This document shows, one piece after another, positions 8,472 through 16,718 of a stretch of 62,115 nt of DNA. Source of the DNA: Criblamydia sequanensis CRIB-18 (lineage in GTDB: Bacteria; Chlamydiota; Chlamydiia; Chlamydiales; Criblamydiaceae). The notes beneath the pieces are model-generated. The model was not told the DNA's origin, searched no databases, and saw only the letters and a list, made by a program, of their open reading frames with translations. The first letter of the stretch is position 1; the number at the start of each line of letters is the position of its first letter. The stretch spans positions 1 through 62,115 of the forward strand of contig NZ_CCEJ010000014.1 in NCBI RefSeq assembly GCF_000750955.1, in the 5' to 3' direction. The translations under genes were made by a program, and so were the position numbers.

Positions 8472-9641
8472 ATGAATACACCTATTTCCTTTAGCGCCCC
8501 CCAGACTATTAAAGATTTTCATATTTCAGAGGAAAAAGTAACTATTAATGATTTACCCGATGAAATAATTCAGAAAATTCTCTCTTCACTAGATTTTTTA
8601 TCCCTTTTAAAGGCCGCTTCGCTCTGTAAAAGATGGAAGAATATAATTGAAGATCCTAGAGCTTTAAAAAACAGGGTTAAAGAAGCAAGGTTAACAAGCC
8701 ATCAAAAATCTCAAACAGAGGAAAGGGATTTTTCCCAAATAGAAAAGGATTTTTCTCTAAGAAATTTAACTTCTGATTTTTTAATGCGATCACCAAAATA
8801 CCAGCCAAAGGTTGCAGTTTTTGAAGCATTGAATGGAGCCTATGGTTTAGGATTTTTCGATGATAAAATCGCATTTTGTAATAGATACGATGAGATTCTG
8901 ATCTTGGATAAGCAGTTGCAGAAAACAGAGAAGACCTTTGATGGATGTATTCAAATTTCTTTCATGAACATCTTGGATGGAAAAATCTGTATTGGATCGG
9001 AGGATGGTACTATAAGGATTTTGGACGCTGAGTCAGGGAAAGAACTTAAGAAATTGGAAGGCCACGAACTATATGTTTCTTTTTTACAGTGTGTAGATGG
9101 GAAAATTTATAGTGGGTCCTGGGATAAAACGATACGGATTTGGGACGCTGAATCAGGAAGAGAACTAAAAAAGTTAGAGGGGCACACAACAAGTGTTTCT
9201 TTTCTTCAAATCTTGGAAAATAAAATATATAGCGCCTCTGAAGAAGATGGAACGATTATAGTTTGGAATGCAGAAACCGGTGAAAAGCTAAAAACATTAA
9301 AAATTCCTTCTAGTTTTTTTAGTGATTCTATCCGAATTTCGGATGGAAAAATCTATGCCGGATTTTCTGATGGAACCATCAAAATTTTTGATGCAGAGTC
9401 AGGACAAGAACTTATGCAATTAGAAGGTCATAAGAACTGTGTTTCCAGGTTACAAGTCGTAGATGGAAAAATCTTTAGTTGTTCTTACGACCGTACTCTA
9501 AGAATTTGGGATGCAGAGTCAGGACAAGAACTTAAGAGATTAGATCATGATGGCCTTGTTTTGTCTCTACAAGCGAGAGACGGTAGAATCTATAGCACCT
9601 CTAATGATAACAAAATCCGAACTTGGGACTTTAACCCGTAA
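8472..9641 (+). CDS. F-box plus seven-bladed WD40 protein, candidate host-directed effector
   Basis: Residues about 24-70 form an F-box (INDLPDEIIQKILSSL...SLCKRWKNI), the eukaryotic module that binds Skp1 in SCF ubiquitin ligases. Residues about 110-389 contain seven WD40-type blades: the closing strands read DEILILD, GTIRILD, KTIRIWD, GTIIVWN, GTIKIFD, RTLRIWD and NKIRTWD, enough for a complete propeller. This is the architecture of eukaryotic substrate receptors such as Fbw7 or Cdc4. Bacteria have no SCF complex, so the likely site of action is the host cell; delivery would have to be by a type III or other signal that I cannot see (no Sec signal peptide). Monocistronic, with its own promoter-like TATAAT and terminator. 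Confidence 0.88.
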   Translation: MNTPISFSAPQTIKDFHISEEKVTINDLPDEIIQKILSSLDFLSLLKAASLCKRWKNIIEDPRALKNRVKEARLTSHQKSQTEERDFSQIEKDFSLRNLTSDFLMRSPKYQPKVAVFEALNGAYGLGFFDDKIAFCNRYDEILILDKQLQKTEKTFDGCIQISFMNILDGKICIGSEDGTIRILDAESGKELKKLEGHELYVSFLQCVDGKIYSGSWDKTIRIWDAESGRELKKLEGHTTSVSFLQILENKIYSASEEDGTIIVWNAETGEKLKTLKIPSSFFSDSIRISDGKIYAGFSDGTIKIFDAESGQELMQLEGHKNCVSRLQVVDGKIFSCSYDRTLRIWDAESGQELKRLDHDGLVLSLQARDGRIYSTSNDNKIRTWDFNP

Positions 9642-9668
9642 AATTCTTTTAGCTGCCATACAATAATT

Positions 9669-9711
9669 AAAAAGCTTGGCAATAAAGAACCAAGCTTTTT
9701 ATTTTTTTTTC
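9669..9711 (+). terminator. Rho-independent terminator after the F-box/WD40 gene
   Basis: An 11-bp stem (aaaaagcttgg / ccaagcttttt) with a 10-nt loop is followed by a run of nine T after one A. The A-rich left arm could also end minus-strand transcription, but that strand has no convergent gene reaching here except ubiX, which ends at 9730. Confidence 0.85.
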
Positions 9712-9729
9712 TTAAGAATGGATTAGATT

Positions 9730-10341
9730 CTATCGGGTGAGACAGCCCTCTTTTTCGCGAGGCATTTCAGAAAGAGATTCTTCCCCCCATCTAGGAAAAT
9801 TATTGGCCTCGATATCAAATAGATCAAGGGTTCGGCCAATAGTGTGCGTGACCATTTCTTCAATAGAGAGAGGCTGCATATAAAAAGCCGGAACCGGAGG
9901 CGCAATAACGCCGCCCATTTCAGTGACAGCGAGCATATTTTTTAAGTGAGCGGCATGTAAAGGCGTCTCTCTCACAACGAGGACAAGACGACGTCTTTCT
10001 TTGAGCACAACTTCAGCCGACCTTGTTAGAAGATTACTCGTTATGCTATTTGCGATTTCACCAAGTGTTCTCATAGAGCATGGCGCCACAATCATCCCCA
10101 TCGTTTTAAAAGACCCGCTTGAAATAGGCGCTGCTAAATTGTCTATCGGATGATAAAAATCTGCCAAGGCCTTTAGGTCTTCTCTTGTTGCTTCAGTCTC
10201 AATATTTCTTGTCATCTCCCCTGCTTTTGTAATCACAAGATGGGTTTCAATATCTAATTGCCGAAGGGTTTTGAGAAGTTCAATGCCGTAAATTATTCCA
10301 GAGGCTCCGCTTATCCCAACAATCATTCTTTTTTTTGTCAT
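9730..10341 (-). CDS. ubiX: UbiX-family flavin prenyltransferase
   Basis: UbiX proteins attach a dimethylallyl group to FMN to make prenylated FMN, the cofactor of UbiD decarboxylases. The 203-residue length is normal. Visible motifs: the flavin-binding GISGASGIIYG (9-19), APCSMRTLGEIANSI (86-100), and RETPLH (124-129). It is the last gene of a minus-strand cluster whose upstream members include two UbiD homologues, with gaps of about 24-40 bp, so cofactor maker and cofactor users appear to be co-expressed. In futalosine-pathway bacteria the same pair can act in menaquinone synthesis; which pathway applies here is not visible. Confidence 0.93.
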   Translation of the reverse strand: MTKKRMIVGISGASGIIYGIELLKTLRQLDIETHLVITKAGEMTRNIETEATREDLKALADFYHPIDNLAAPISSGSFKTMGMIVAPCSMRTLGEIANSITSNLLTRSAEVVLKERRRLVLVVRETPLHAAHLKNMLAVTEMGGVIAPPVPAFYMQPLSIEEMVTHTIGRTLDLFDIEANNFPRWGEESLSEMPREKEGCLTR

Positions 10342-10373
10342 TTCTTCCTCAATTCTTAAAATTTAAAAAAGTA

Positions 10374-11966
10374 TTATTTTTCATCAAATGCAAAATCAGA
10401 GTCTGAAAAAGTATAGCGAAACCAAGGCGTATCCCCGCTTCGACCCAATTTGTGACGAAGATTGCCAAACGCTTGATAGATAATGTAGTAAGGCTGCCCA
10501 TGATATTTTTCTAAAATCTCTTTCCAACTTCTAGGGCTTGCTTTAATAAAAGCGCTCATATCTTTGGTGAGCTCATCCAAGGTCATCATTTTCATTTGTT
10601 TCGGAATGTCCCCAAGCACACAAATCGTACTTGGATCAAAGCTGTGGGGGTCAAAACCTCCGACAAGCGGGATGGTGCAATCTAAACCAAGCTTTGATGC
10701 GCTAATCGGCGGTGTGTCGCTTCCAACTGTCGGATCAACAGTCATCGTATTGCCGCCAGGCAAGATGAGGGTGTCTCTATGGGGCATATAACGAAAGGCC
10801 ATTGCCCAAAGAATAGCATTATCATCCCAAATATCGACATCTTCATCAAAAACCATTGCAATTTTTGGAAGGGCAAGCCTTGAGCAGCTTAGCATCACAG
10901 ATAAAGCCTGCATGCTGTCGCCGCCCCCGGCTGTTTTAATTTTTGCGTAAGCAATATTAGATAAACCCCCAGCTGGCGCCCTAACTTCACGAACATCGAT
11001 GCCTGATTTTTCAAGTGCATTAAAAATATCGGTTTCTATAGCCGGAAGCTGAAGCATATTATCTGTATACCATGGGTGACTCCCTCCAATAGTCGCATGC
11101 TGATAGATAGCCCCTTTTCTATAGGTCATACAGTTCACTTTGAAAATAGGATTGCGTTTTAAACCGCCCCCATACATCCCTGTAAATTCTCCATAAGGAC
11201 CTTCATCATGCGTCCATCCTTCCGTGGCTATAAGTTCCCCTTCAAGCACGATTTCAGCATTAGCCGGGACCATTAGGTCTATCGTTTCGCATTTGATAAG
11301 TTTTGCAGCCTCGCCATAAATGCCACCTAAGACATCCCAATCGTCAACTGATGTTGGAACTGAAGTTAAAGCAGCGATTTTATCCAAGATAGGGCCGCCG
11401 ATAACAACAGCCATCGGTAAATTTTTACCCTGCTTTTGCGCTTTTAGAGCATTTAACCTTTGCCTATGAGAAGAGCAAGTCATATCAAAGCTCTTTTCAT
11501 TTTTTGTGCGAAACATGCTTCTGTAAATTCCCCAATCGGTAATCTGGGTGTCCGGGTCTTTACTGATCACTAGATTGTCATTGGTATACGCATGACCGTC
11601 TCTATCATGATGTAAGAATAAGGGAAGCTTTGTGAGATCAACTTGATCCCCTTTTAAAATTATTTCCTTGCAAGGTGCTTTTGTGACAATTTCAGGTTTG
11701 ATGCGTCTCTCACTCATCTTAGCCATTATGGCCCCAGTTTCGCTTTTTTTACATCCGACAGCCCAAGCGTACATATCTTGGTTAGAATACGCATTGGCAA
11801 GGAATTGAAACTCGCAATCTTTTATTTTTTCAACTAGGACTGCTTTCAAAGGATTATCTTCCATTATTTTAGGAAGCTCATCGACACTTTTTTCATCCTT
11901 AATACGTACTAAAAAACCGGCCTTTTCCATGGCATTAACAAAATCTGTCAGACTTTCTTGCGGCAT
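10374..11966 (-). CDS. UbiD-family prenyl-FMN decarboxylase (second of two)
   Basis: This 530-residue protein is a member of the UbiD family of reversible (de)carboxylases that use prenylated FMN. The C-terminal active-site region is well preserved: EIVLEGELIATEGWTHDEGP followed by YGEFTGMY (around residues 240-270) carries the two glutamates equivalent to the catalytic pair of UbiD/Fdc1, and RSMFRTKNEKSFDM matches the usual cofactor/substrate region. It is distinctly different from the other UbiD at 12454-13899, so the two probably have different substrates or form different complexes. It lies between an SRPBCC gene and ubiX on the same strand. Substrate unknown; a quinone-precursor or phenolic-acid role is inference. 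Confidence 0.88.
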   Translation of the reverse strand: MPQESLTDFVNAMEKAGFLVRIKDEKSVDELPKIMEDNPLKAVLVEKIKDCEFQFLANAYSNQDMYAWAVGCKKSETGAIMAKMSERRIKPEIVTKAPCKEIILKGDQVDLTKLPLFLHHDRDGHAYTNDNLVISKDPDTQITDWGIYRSMFRTKNEKSFDMTCSSHRQRLNALKAQKQGKNLPMAVVIGGPILDKIAALTSVPTSVDDWDVLGGIYGEAAKLIKCETIDLMVPANAEIVLEGELIATEGWTHDEGPYGEFTGMYGGGLKRNPIFKVNCMTYRKGAIYQHATIGGSHPWYTDNMLQLPAIETDIFNALEKSGIDVREVRAPAGGLSNIAYAKIKTAGGGDSMQALSVMLSCSRLALPKIAMVFDEDVDIWDDNAILWAMAFRYMPHRDTLILPGGNTMTVDPTVGSDTPPISASKLGLDCTIPLVGGFDPHSFDPSTICVLGDIPKQMKMMTLDELTKDMSAFIKASPRSWKEILEKYHGQPYYIIYQAFGNLRHKLGRSGDTPWFRYTFSDSDFAFDEK

Positions 11967-11990
11967 CTTTGTTACCTTATTTCTTCTTCA

Positions 11991-12413
11991 TTATTGGAAA
12001 GCTGGCTCTGGCACATCGGTTTCGACATAATTTTTTAGATGATGTAACAATATGGCCCAAAGAGTGTTGCATTTTCTAAAATTCCCCCCATCTCCCGGCC
12101 ATTCCGTATGGCTAAATTCGATCAAAGTTCTGCCATCTTTAGACTGAGAAACTTTAAAAATGGCTTTTGTGCCAACAGAATCTCCCGGCCCTTTAGTACA
12201 TTCCCAAATAATCTTTTTTTCAGGTTCAAGTTGACTTACTTTCCAATTAAAAGCCGGTTTATCATCTGCTTTAAAGATAAGGGTTCCATTTTGCTCGGAA
12301 CTTCCTTCAACTTCAGCAGTATGCCAAGACCTTAAACCATCTATAGTGCTCATTGCTTTAAAAACTTTTTTAATAGGCGCATCCACTTTTATTTCATGGT
12401 TAATCTCTGCCAT
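11991..12413 (-). CDS. SRPBCC / AHSA1-like ligand-binding protein
   Basis: The 140 residues match the START/Bet v 1 (SRPBCC) fold, AHSA1-like group: an N-terminal strand INHEIKVDAPIKKVFKAMST, the helix with the conserved GLRSWHTAEVEG, strands around FNWKVSQLEPEKKIIWEC and IEFSHTEWPGDGG, and a long C-terminal helix. Such proteins hold hydrophobic small molecules in a deep pocket. It sits between two ubiD homologues with gaps of 24 and 40 bp, which suggests it binds or presents the aromatic or isoprenoid compound handled by the decarboxylases; this is inference from context. Confidence 0.75.
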   Translation of the reverse strand: MAEINHEIKVDAPIKKVFKAMSTIDGLRSWHTAEVEGSSEQNGTLIFKADDKPAFNWKVSQLEPEKKIIWECTKGPGDSVGTKAIFKVSQSKDGRTLIEFSHTEWPGDGGNFRKCNTLWAILLHHLKNYVETDVPEPAFQ

Positions 12414-12453
12414 ATGTTATTCCTCAAATAAAATTTTAATGAATTATTGGTCC

Positions 12454-13899
12454 TTAAGAGCCCCTTCTTGCTTTATCAAGTTCCGGAAAATCATAAGTCT
12501 GCCAACCCGGCACTTCAGCCACTTTGAAATAAAGTACGCCCTTAGTCTCTTTTAAATTCGAGGAGCCATCTCTATTGCTGCCATCATCCACAATAGACCC
12601 AAAAGGATAGGTGGCATCAATGCCTATTGAAGAAGCAACTCGGCTGTCAAGAGGGATGCTATCTAAAATGCTAGGGTCTAAAGGGCCTGCCGGGATGTCT
12701 TTCACAATAATCGTATCTTCTTCTGGTTGCATTCTAAAAGAAACTGCCCACTCAACTTCGGTTGAATTATGCACATCGATATCGGTATTCACAACGATCA
12801 CAACTTTTGGTCTAACATTGCTAGCCATAGCAGCCAGTATCGCCTGTCTTGCTTCACCCGCAAATCGAGGCTCCAACCCCATCACTAAATAAAAGGACAC
12901 CCCTCCGGAAAGTGGAAAGGCTAGTTTTTTTAAAGTTGGAAATTGCTCTTTCATCGTATTAAAAAATGAAGCTTCAAAAGGAATTTGCTTCAACACATGA
13001 TTTTCAGTTGGGGGAACTCCTGTTAGCAAAGCCTGGAAAAAGGCATCATTTCGATGAGTAATGGCTTTTACATTTGCGATGGGCTTTAAAGAGCCGGGGG
13101 TATAGTAACCTGTATATTCCCCAAGAGGTCCTTCAAAAATGTTTTTAGTAAGATCAATCTCAAGCTCTAAGACAAATTCTGCGAAAGCGGGCACTAAAAC
13201 ATTGCTTGTCGTACAAGGAATTAGCTGAACCGCTTCCCGCCTTAAGCCTCCTGCAACCTCATAGTCATTTGTTGTATCCGATACTTGAAATTGGCAGGTA
13301 TAAGCTAAAATTGGATCTACCCCCAAAACCAAAGCAACTGAATAGGTTTTAAGTCCCATTTTACGAGCTTTAGCAATGTGCTTTCCAAAACGATGGTTAG
13401 GTTGAGCTAAAAAAGAAAGCGTCTTTTTATCCATCACTTGGAAGCGATAATTGCCAAGATCCGGAATTCCGGTCTCAGGGTCTTGGCTCACGACTATTCC
13501 AGGGGTGATATAAGCTCCACCATCTGCCGGGCTATATTTAGGGATTGGCAAAGCCGATAAATCGATTTTCTCGCCGGTTAAGATATTTTCCTGTGCGGGG
13601 CCCTTTGAAACTTTAATCGGCGCAATCGGTTTTTTGAGTCCATCCAGGACATTTTTAAAAAGATCCTCTTCATTGGATTGAAATGCCAAAAGAGCCTTTG
13701 ACCTAGAATTATAAATGCCCCCGACCAAGGGGAATTTAGTGCCATTTTGATTAAAAATAAGAGCGGGCCCGGAAATGGCAGCGCTTTTGCGAAGAGCTTT
13801 TCCAACCTCTAGGTCCAAAGCAACCTTTCGATTGATTTCTATAAGTTCCCCTTTTTCTTTCAAAACCTCTAGAAACTCTCGAAAATCTTTGTAGGCCAT
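12454..13899 (-). CDS. UbiD-family prenyl-FMN decarboxylase (first of two)
   Basis: The 481-residue length is typical of UbiD. The N-terminus (MAYKDFREFLEVLKEKGEL) is the classic UbiD opening. The catalytic region EFVLELEIDLTKNIFEGP then LGEYTGYY (about 240-266) retains both glutamates, and NYRFQVMDKKTL...HRFGKH matches the region that carries the conserved arginine/histidine. It is the promoter-proximal gene of the ubiD - SRPBCC - ubiD - ubiX cluster. Possible roles include decarboxylation of a quinone precursor (UbiD or the MqnL-type step of the futalosine route) or of a phenolic acid; sequence alone does not decide. Confidence 0.9.
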   Translation of the reverse strand: MAYKDFREFLEVLKEKGELIEINRKVALDLEVGKALRKSAAISGPALIFNQNGTKFPLVGGIYNSRSKALLAFQSNEEDLFKNVLDGLKKPIAPIKVSKGPAQENILTGEKIDLSALPIPKYSPADGGAYITPGIVVSQDPETGIPDLGNYRFQVMDKKTLSFLAQPNHRFGKHIAKARKMGLKTYSVALVLGVDPILAYTCQFQVSDTTNDYEVAGGLRREAVQLIPCTTSNVLVPAFAEFVLELEIDLTKNIFEGPLGEYTGYYTPGSLKPIANVKAITHRNDAFFQALLTGVPPTENHVLKQIPFEASFFNTMKEQFPTLKKLAFPLSGGVSFYLVMGLEPRFAGEARQAILAAMASNVRPKVVIVVNTDIDVHNSTEVEWAVSFRMQPEEDTIIVKDIPAGPLDPSILDSIPLDSRVASSIGIDATYPFGSIVDDGSNRDGSSNLKETKGVLYFKVAEVPGWQTYDFPELDKARRGS

Positions 13900-14058
13900 T
13901 TCATAATTTCCGAATTTGAATTATCAAATGCCCTTATAACTCTTAAAATTTATTTTACAAACAAAAAGTTAAAAAAATTTTTATACAATTAACCCCTTAA
14001 AAAGAATTTGACCGGATAAATTAGAAAAGCGATAGTATCCAAGCAACCAAGGGATCTT

Positions 14059-14658
14059 ATGAAAAAAATAGTTTCTTTACTCTTAACATTTTTAGCGGTT
14101 CTCTCTTCAAACCAAGCTGATGAAAATGAAACTTTGAAATTCGAATCTCAAGAAGAGTTTTGTAAATTTCTTCCTTTTAAAATGGCTCTTCCCGAAAATT
14201 TCGTTGGCGTTCAAATCTATGACTGGTTAATTCTTGGCGAAGAAAACACCCTAAGAGATCTCATCCCTCAAAATGAGGGACCCGGAAGGGCTCCGAATCC
14301 TAAAACTAGCTATATAAGATTAAAAATAAGTCAAAACTCCGGTCAAAAGGAAATTTTTGAGGGCAACGATGACGATATTTTGCATGCTTTAAGTTGCGAT
14401 GGCAAGATCCGAACTTTTTACTTCGGTTCTTATCCTGTAAAAGTAGTTGAAAGCGGGAGTGAAGAAGGAAAGCCCTTTTTAATGGGTTGGATTGGATTAA
14501 ACTGCGGCGGGCCTATAATACTTTTTAATTATATTGTTCCCGAAAATCAACCCTCTTACAAAAAAGAAATTGAAATTTGGAATCGTTTTTTAAATGAAAC
14601 CGTAGAACGCTCTAAAGAAGAGATGGACGCAATCTATAATGCTCATCCTGAATGCTAG
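14059..14658 (+). CDS. Secreted protein of unknown function
   Basis: I do not recognise the family. The first ~20 residues (MKKIVSLLLTFLAVLSSNQA) form a signal peptide, so the protein is exported to the periplasm or beyond. The mature part of about 180 residues is mixed alpha/beta in appearance, with a central GKIRTFYFGSYPVKVVESGS and an LMGWIGLNCGGPIILFNY segment; it contains three or four cysteines. It stands alone on the plus strand, convergent with the nei-like gene, whose stop codon begins at the next base. Confidence 0.7.
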   Translation: MKKIVSLLLTFLAVLSSNQADENETLKFESQEEFCKFLPFKMALPENFVGVQIYDWLILGEENTLRDLIPQNEGPGRAPNPKTSYIRLKISQNSGQKEIFEGNDDDILHALSCDGKIRTFYFGSYPVKVVESGSEEGKPFLMGWIGLNCGGPIILFNYIVPENQPSYKKEIEIWNRFLNETVERSKEEMDAIYNAHPEC

Positions 14659-15414
14659 CTATTTTTGGCATTTTTCGCAAAAATAGCTCATACGATCTCG
14701 AAGGCCCGTTTTTTTTCTTATAACAGGGCCTTCGCAAGATTTACAAACTTTTTGTCTGTATACTTTATAATTTTTTCGAAGCTCAAACTTTTTTCTCCAT
14801 TCATAGAACTGAAAAACATAAGTTCGTATTGACCGAATAATTTTTTTTAGTTTGTAGGGACTCAATTCACTTAATTTTGTTGTAGGGAGTACTTTGCATA
14901 AGTAAAGCACTTCATTTTTAATGATATTGCCAACCCCCATAAAAATGGTTTGATCAAGCAGGACATCTCCGATTTCGAGAGAGGGAGGTTCTTCCAAGAG
15001 TTTCTTATAGGCTTTTTTTTCATCCCAATCGCGAGATAAAGTGTCTATTGAAAAATCACATTTCTCAATAGCATTAGCCTCTTCAATAAACCGTAGGGAG
15101 CAATTATACATCAAAACCTCCCCGATTTTAAATTCGAGGCCTAATCGAATGGGTCGTTCTCTTCTTGGATAATCCCCTGTAACTTTTGTTTTGTTAATAG
15201 TGGCTTCAAAAGAGCCGAATAGCATGAAATGAACGCGGAGAGCAAAGGTATCAAATTGAAAATAAAGGTATTTGCCATGTGAAAAAATAGAAAGAACCTC
15301 TTTTTTTAAAAGCCTTTCTTTATCAATTTTGGTATTGCCGCTTACTTTTTTAACTTTATGATGAAGCAAAGGCTGTAATTGCTCGCTTGCTAAAAGAAGA
15401 GACGGTCCTTCCAT
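14659..15414 (-). CDS. Fpg/Nei-family DNA glycosylase homologue lacking the N-terminal catalytic proline
   Basis: The 251 residues follow the Fpg/Nei layout: N-terminal beta-sandwich, a helix-two-turn-helix region (LLDQTIFMGVGNIIKNEVL, about 156-176) and a C-terminal zinc finger (CKSC...FCEKC, about 222-249). The lysine of the beta-sandwich loop is present (SHGKYLYF). Family members start Met-Pro-Glu and use Pro2 as the Schiff-base nucleophile; this protein starts Met-Glu-Gly-Pro, one codon short, with an in-frame TAA five codons upstream, so no longer N-terminus is possible. The protein may have lost glycosylase activity or work differently, or a 3-base gap may be an artefact. Base excision repair of oxidised bases would be the ancestral role. 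Confidence 0.8.
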   Translation of the reverse strand: MEGPSLLLASEQLQPLLHHKVKKVSGNTKIDKERLLKKEVLSIFSHGKYLYFQFDTFALRVHFMLFGSFEATINKTKVTGDYPRRERPIRLGLEFKIGEVLMYNCSLRFIEEANAIEKCDFSIDTLSRDWDEKKAYKKLLEEPPSLEIGDVLLDQTIFMGVGNIIKNEVLYLCKVLPTTKLSELSPYKLKKIIRSIRTYVFQFYEWRKKFELRKNYKVYRQKVCKSCEGPVIRKKTGLRDRMSYFCEKCQK

Positions 15415-15426
15415 TTCTTTCCACCA

Positions 15427-16176
15427 TTATGGAAAAAATTCATGATAACTTAGCCAAAGAGTTCGACTGCTAAGCCCGATAATCAAAAAACCCACTATAA
15501 GTAAAAGAACTTTTACAGGAACATATTTACAAAGAATTGCCCCAATTGGCGAAGCGATAGCCCCACCGATAGCAAGAGCCAAAATAACTTTCCATCCTAC
15601 AATCACATTGCTTAATAAAAAGGTAATGGACGCAGTTGTTGCAATAAAAAACTCGCTTGCATTGACTGTTCCAATCGTTTTTCTTGCATTGAAGCCGCTT
15701 GCTAAAAGCGTCGAGGTAACAATAGGCCCCCATCCGCCGCCGCCAATAGCATCCATGAAAGCCCCGATAAAACCTAAAGGTATTAAATGTGTCCCGACTT
15801 TTTTGGGAGGAAACACAGTAAAAGCTTTACTAAGAACAATTATACCCATTATCAAAAGATACAAACCGATAAAAGGTTTAATAAAACCATTATCGATGCG
15901 AGTCAAAACCAAAACGCCAATGACAGCTCCAATCATGCCGGGTAAAAGCAATCTAAAGAAAAGAGTGCGATCCACATTTCCGAATCGATGATGAGCGATC
16001 GCTGAAAAGCCTGTCGTCACGCATTCAGCGGCATGAGTAATCGCACTTGCAGTTGATGGCATAATCCCAAAATTAAGAAGAAATGACGTTATAGTAACCC
16101 CATAAGCCATTCCAAGAGCACCATCGATAACTTGTGCAATAAACCCTATAGCTATGAAAAGTAAAAAATCATCCAT
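15427..16176 (-). CDS. TauE/SafE-family membrane transporter
   Basis: About 250 residues with eight hydrophobic segments in two homologous halves, typical of the TauE/SafE (DUF81) family. Characteristic pieces are AQVIDGALGMAYGVTITSF near the N-terminus and GAFMDAIGGGGWGPIVTSTLL at the start of the second half. Relatives export sulfite, sulfoacetate or related anions, or have unknown organic-anion substrates. I chose the ATG at 16176 over the GTG at 16182 because GAG lies at a suitable distance. Separated by 12 bp from the nei-like gene on the same strand. Confidence 0.85.
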   Translation of the reverse strand: MDDFLLFIAIGFIAQVIDGALGMAYGVTITSFLLNFGIMPSTASAITHAAECVTTGFSAIAHHRFGNVDRTLFFRLLLPGMIGAVIGVLVLTRIDNGFIKPFIGLYLLIMGIIVLSKAFTVFPPKKVGTHLIPLGFIGAFMDAIGGGGWGPIVTSTLLASGFNARKTIGTVNASEFFIATTASITFLLSNVIVGWKVILALAIGGAIASPIGAILCKYVPVKVLLLIVGFLIIGLSSRTLWLSYHEFFP

Positions 16177-16182
16177 CGTCAC

Positions 16183-16718
16183 TCAAACTTGCATCAACTT
16201 AGCGAAGAGTAATGCAAATAAAGAAATAATTCACCTCATAAATATTTTTTGGAAAAAAAACAAAGAAACAGCCTGATTCATTTTTTTCCCGTCTAATTTC
16301 TTTTAATCTCTAAAAGGGTGTTCATGAGAAATAAACTTTTAAACTTTTGGAAGACTACAATTTAAGACTTGTTCTGTTTTTTTATAACCTCCTGGCTCGC
16401 TCAATTTTTTGTACAAATTAGAGAAGTTAGACAAGAAGAGGGCCTTTTGAGTGGGACCATTTTTGGTTAAGTTTTGGTCCTCCACTTTAGAAAACTGGCA
16501 TTCAAAATTCTTACAACTTTCTCCCTTTGTTGTTTTAGCTGCCTATTTAATCCATAAAAACAGCCATGAAAACAGAAATGAACGGCTCGAAAAAAAATAG
16601 ATCATTTAATAGCACTTATTTCGAAAGCGAAAAAATAAAATTCTCCTATTAGAATTGCAAAAATTTGCTTCCGCTCTTAAAGTAATTTTTTTAGATAGGC
16701 GCATTATAAGAAGGAAAC
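16183..16718. other. 536-bp intergenic region, no gene recognised
   Basis: Only very short open frames occur (for example a 28-codon frame at 16566-16652 without a convincing ribosome binding site). An imperfect inverted repeat built on gtgggacca / tggtcctccac lies at about 16451-16485. No tRNA or known RNA motif was seen. The 3' part must contain the promoter of the porin gene at 16719. Confidence 0.5.

Noticed and set aside
16566-16652. 28-codon open frame in the spacer before the porin gene
   Set aside because: No ribosome binding site, low-complexity Lys/Ser composition and no recognisable similarity; chance frame in AT-rich DNA.
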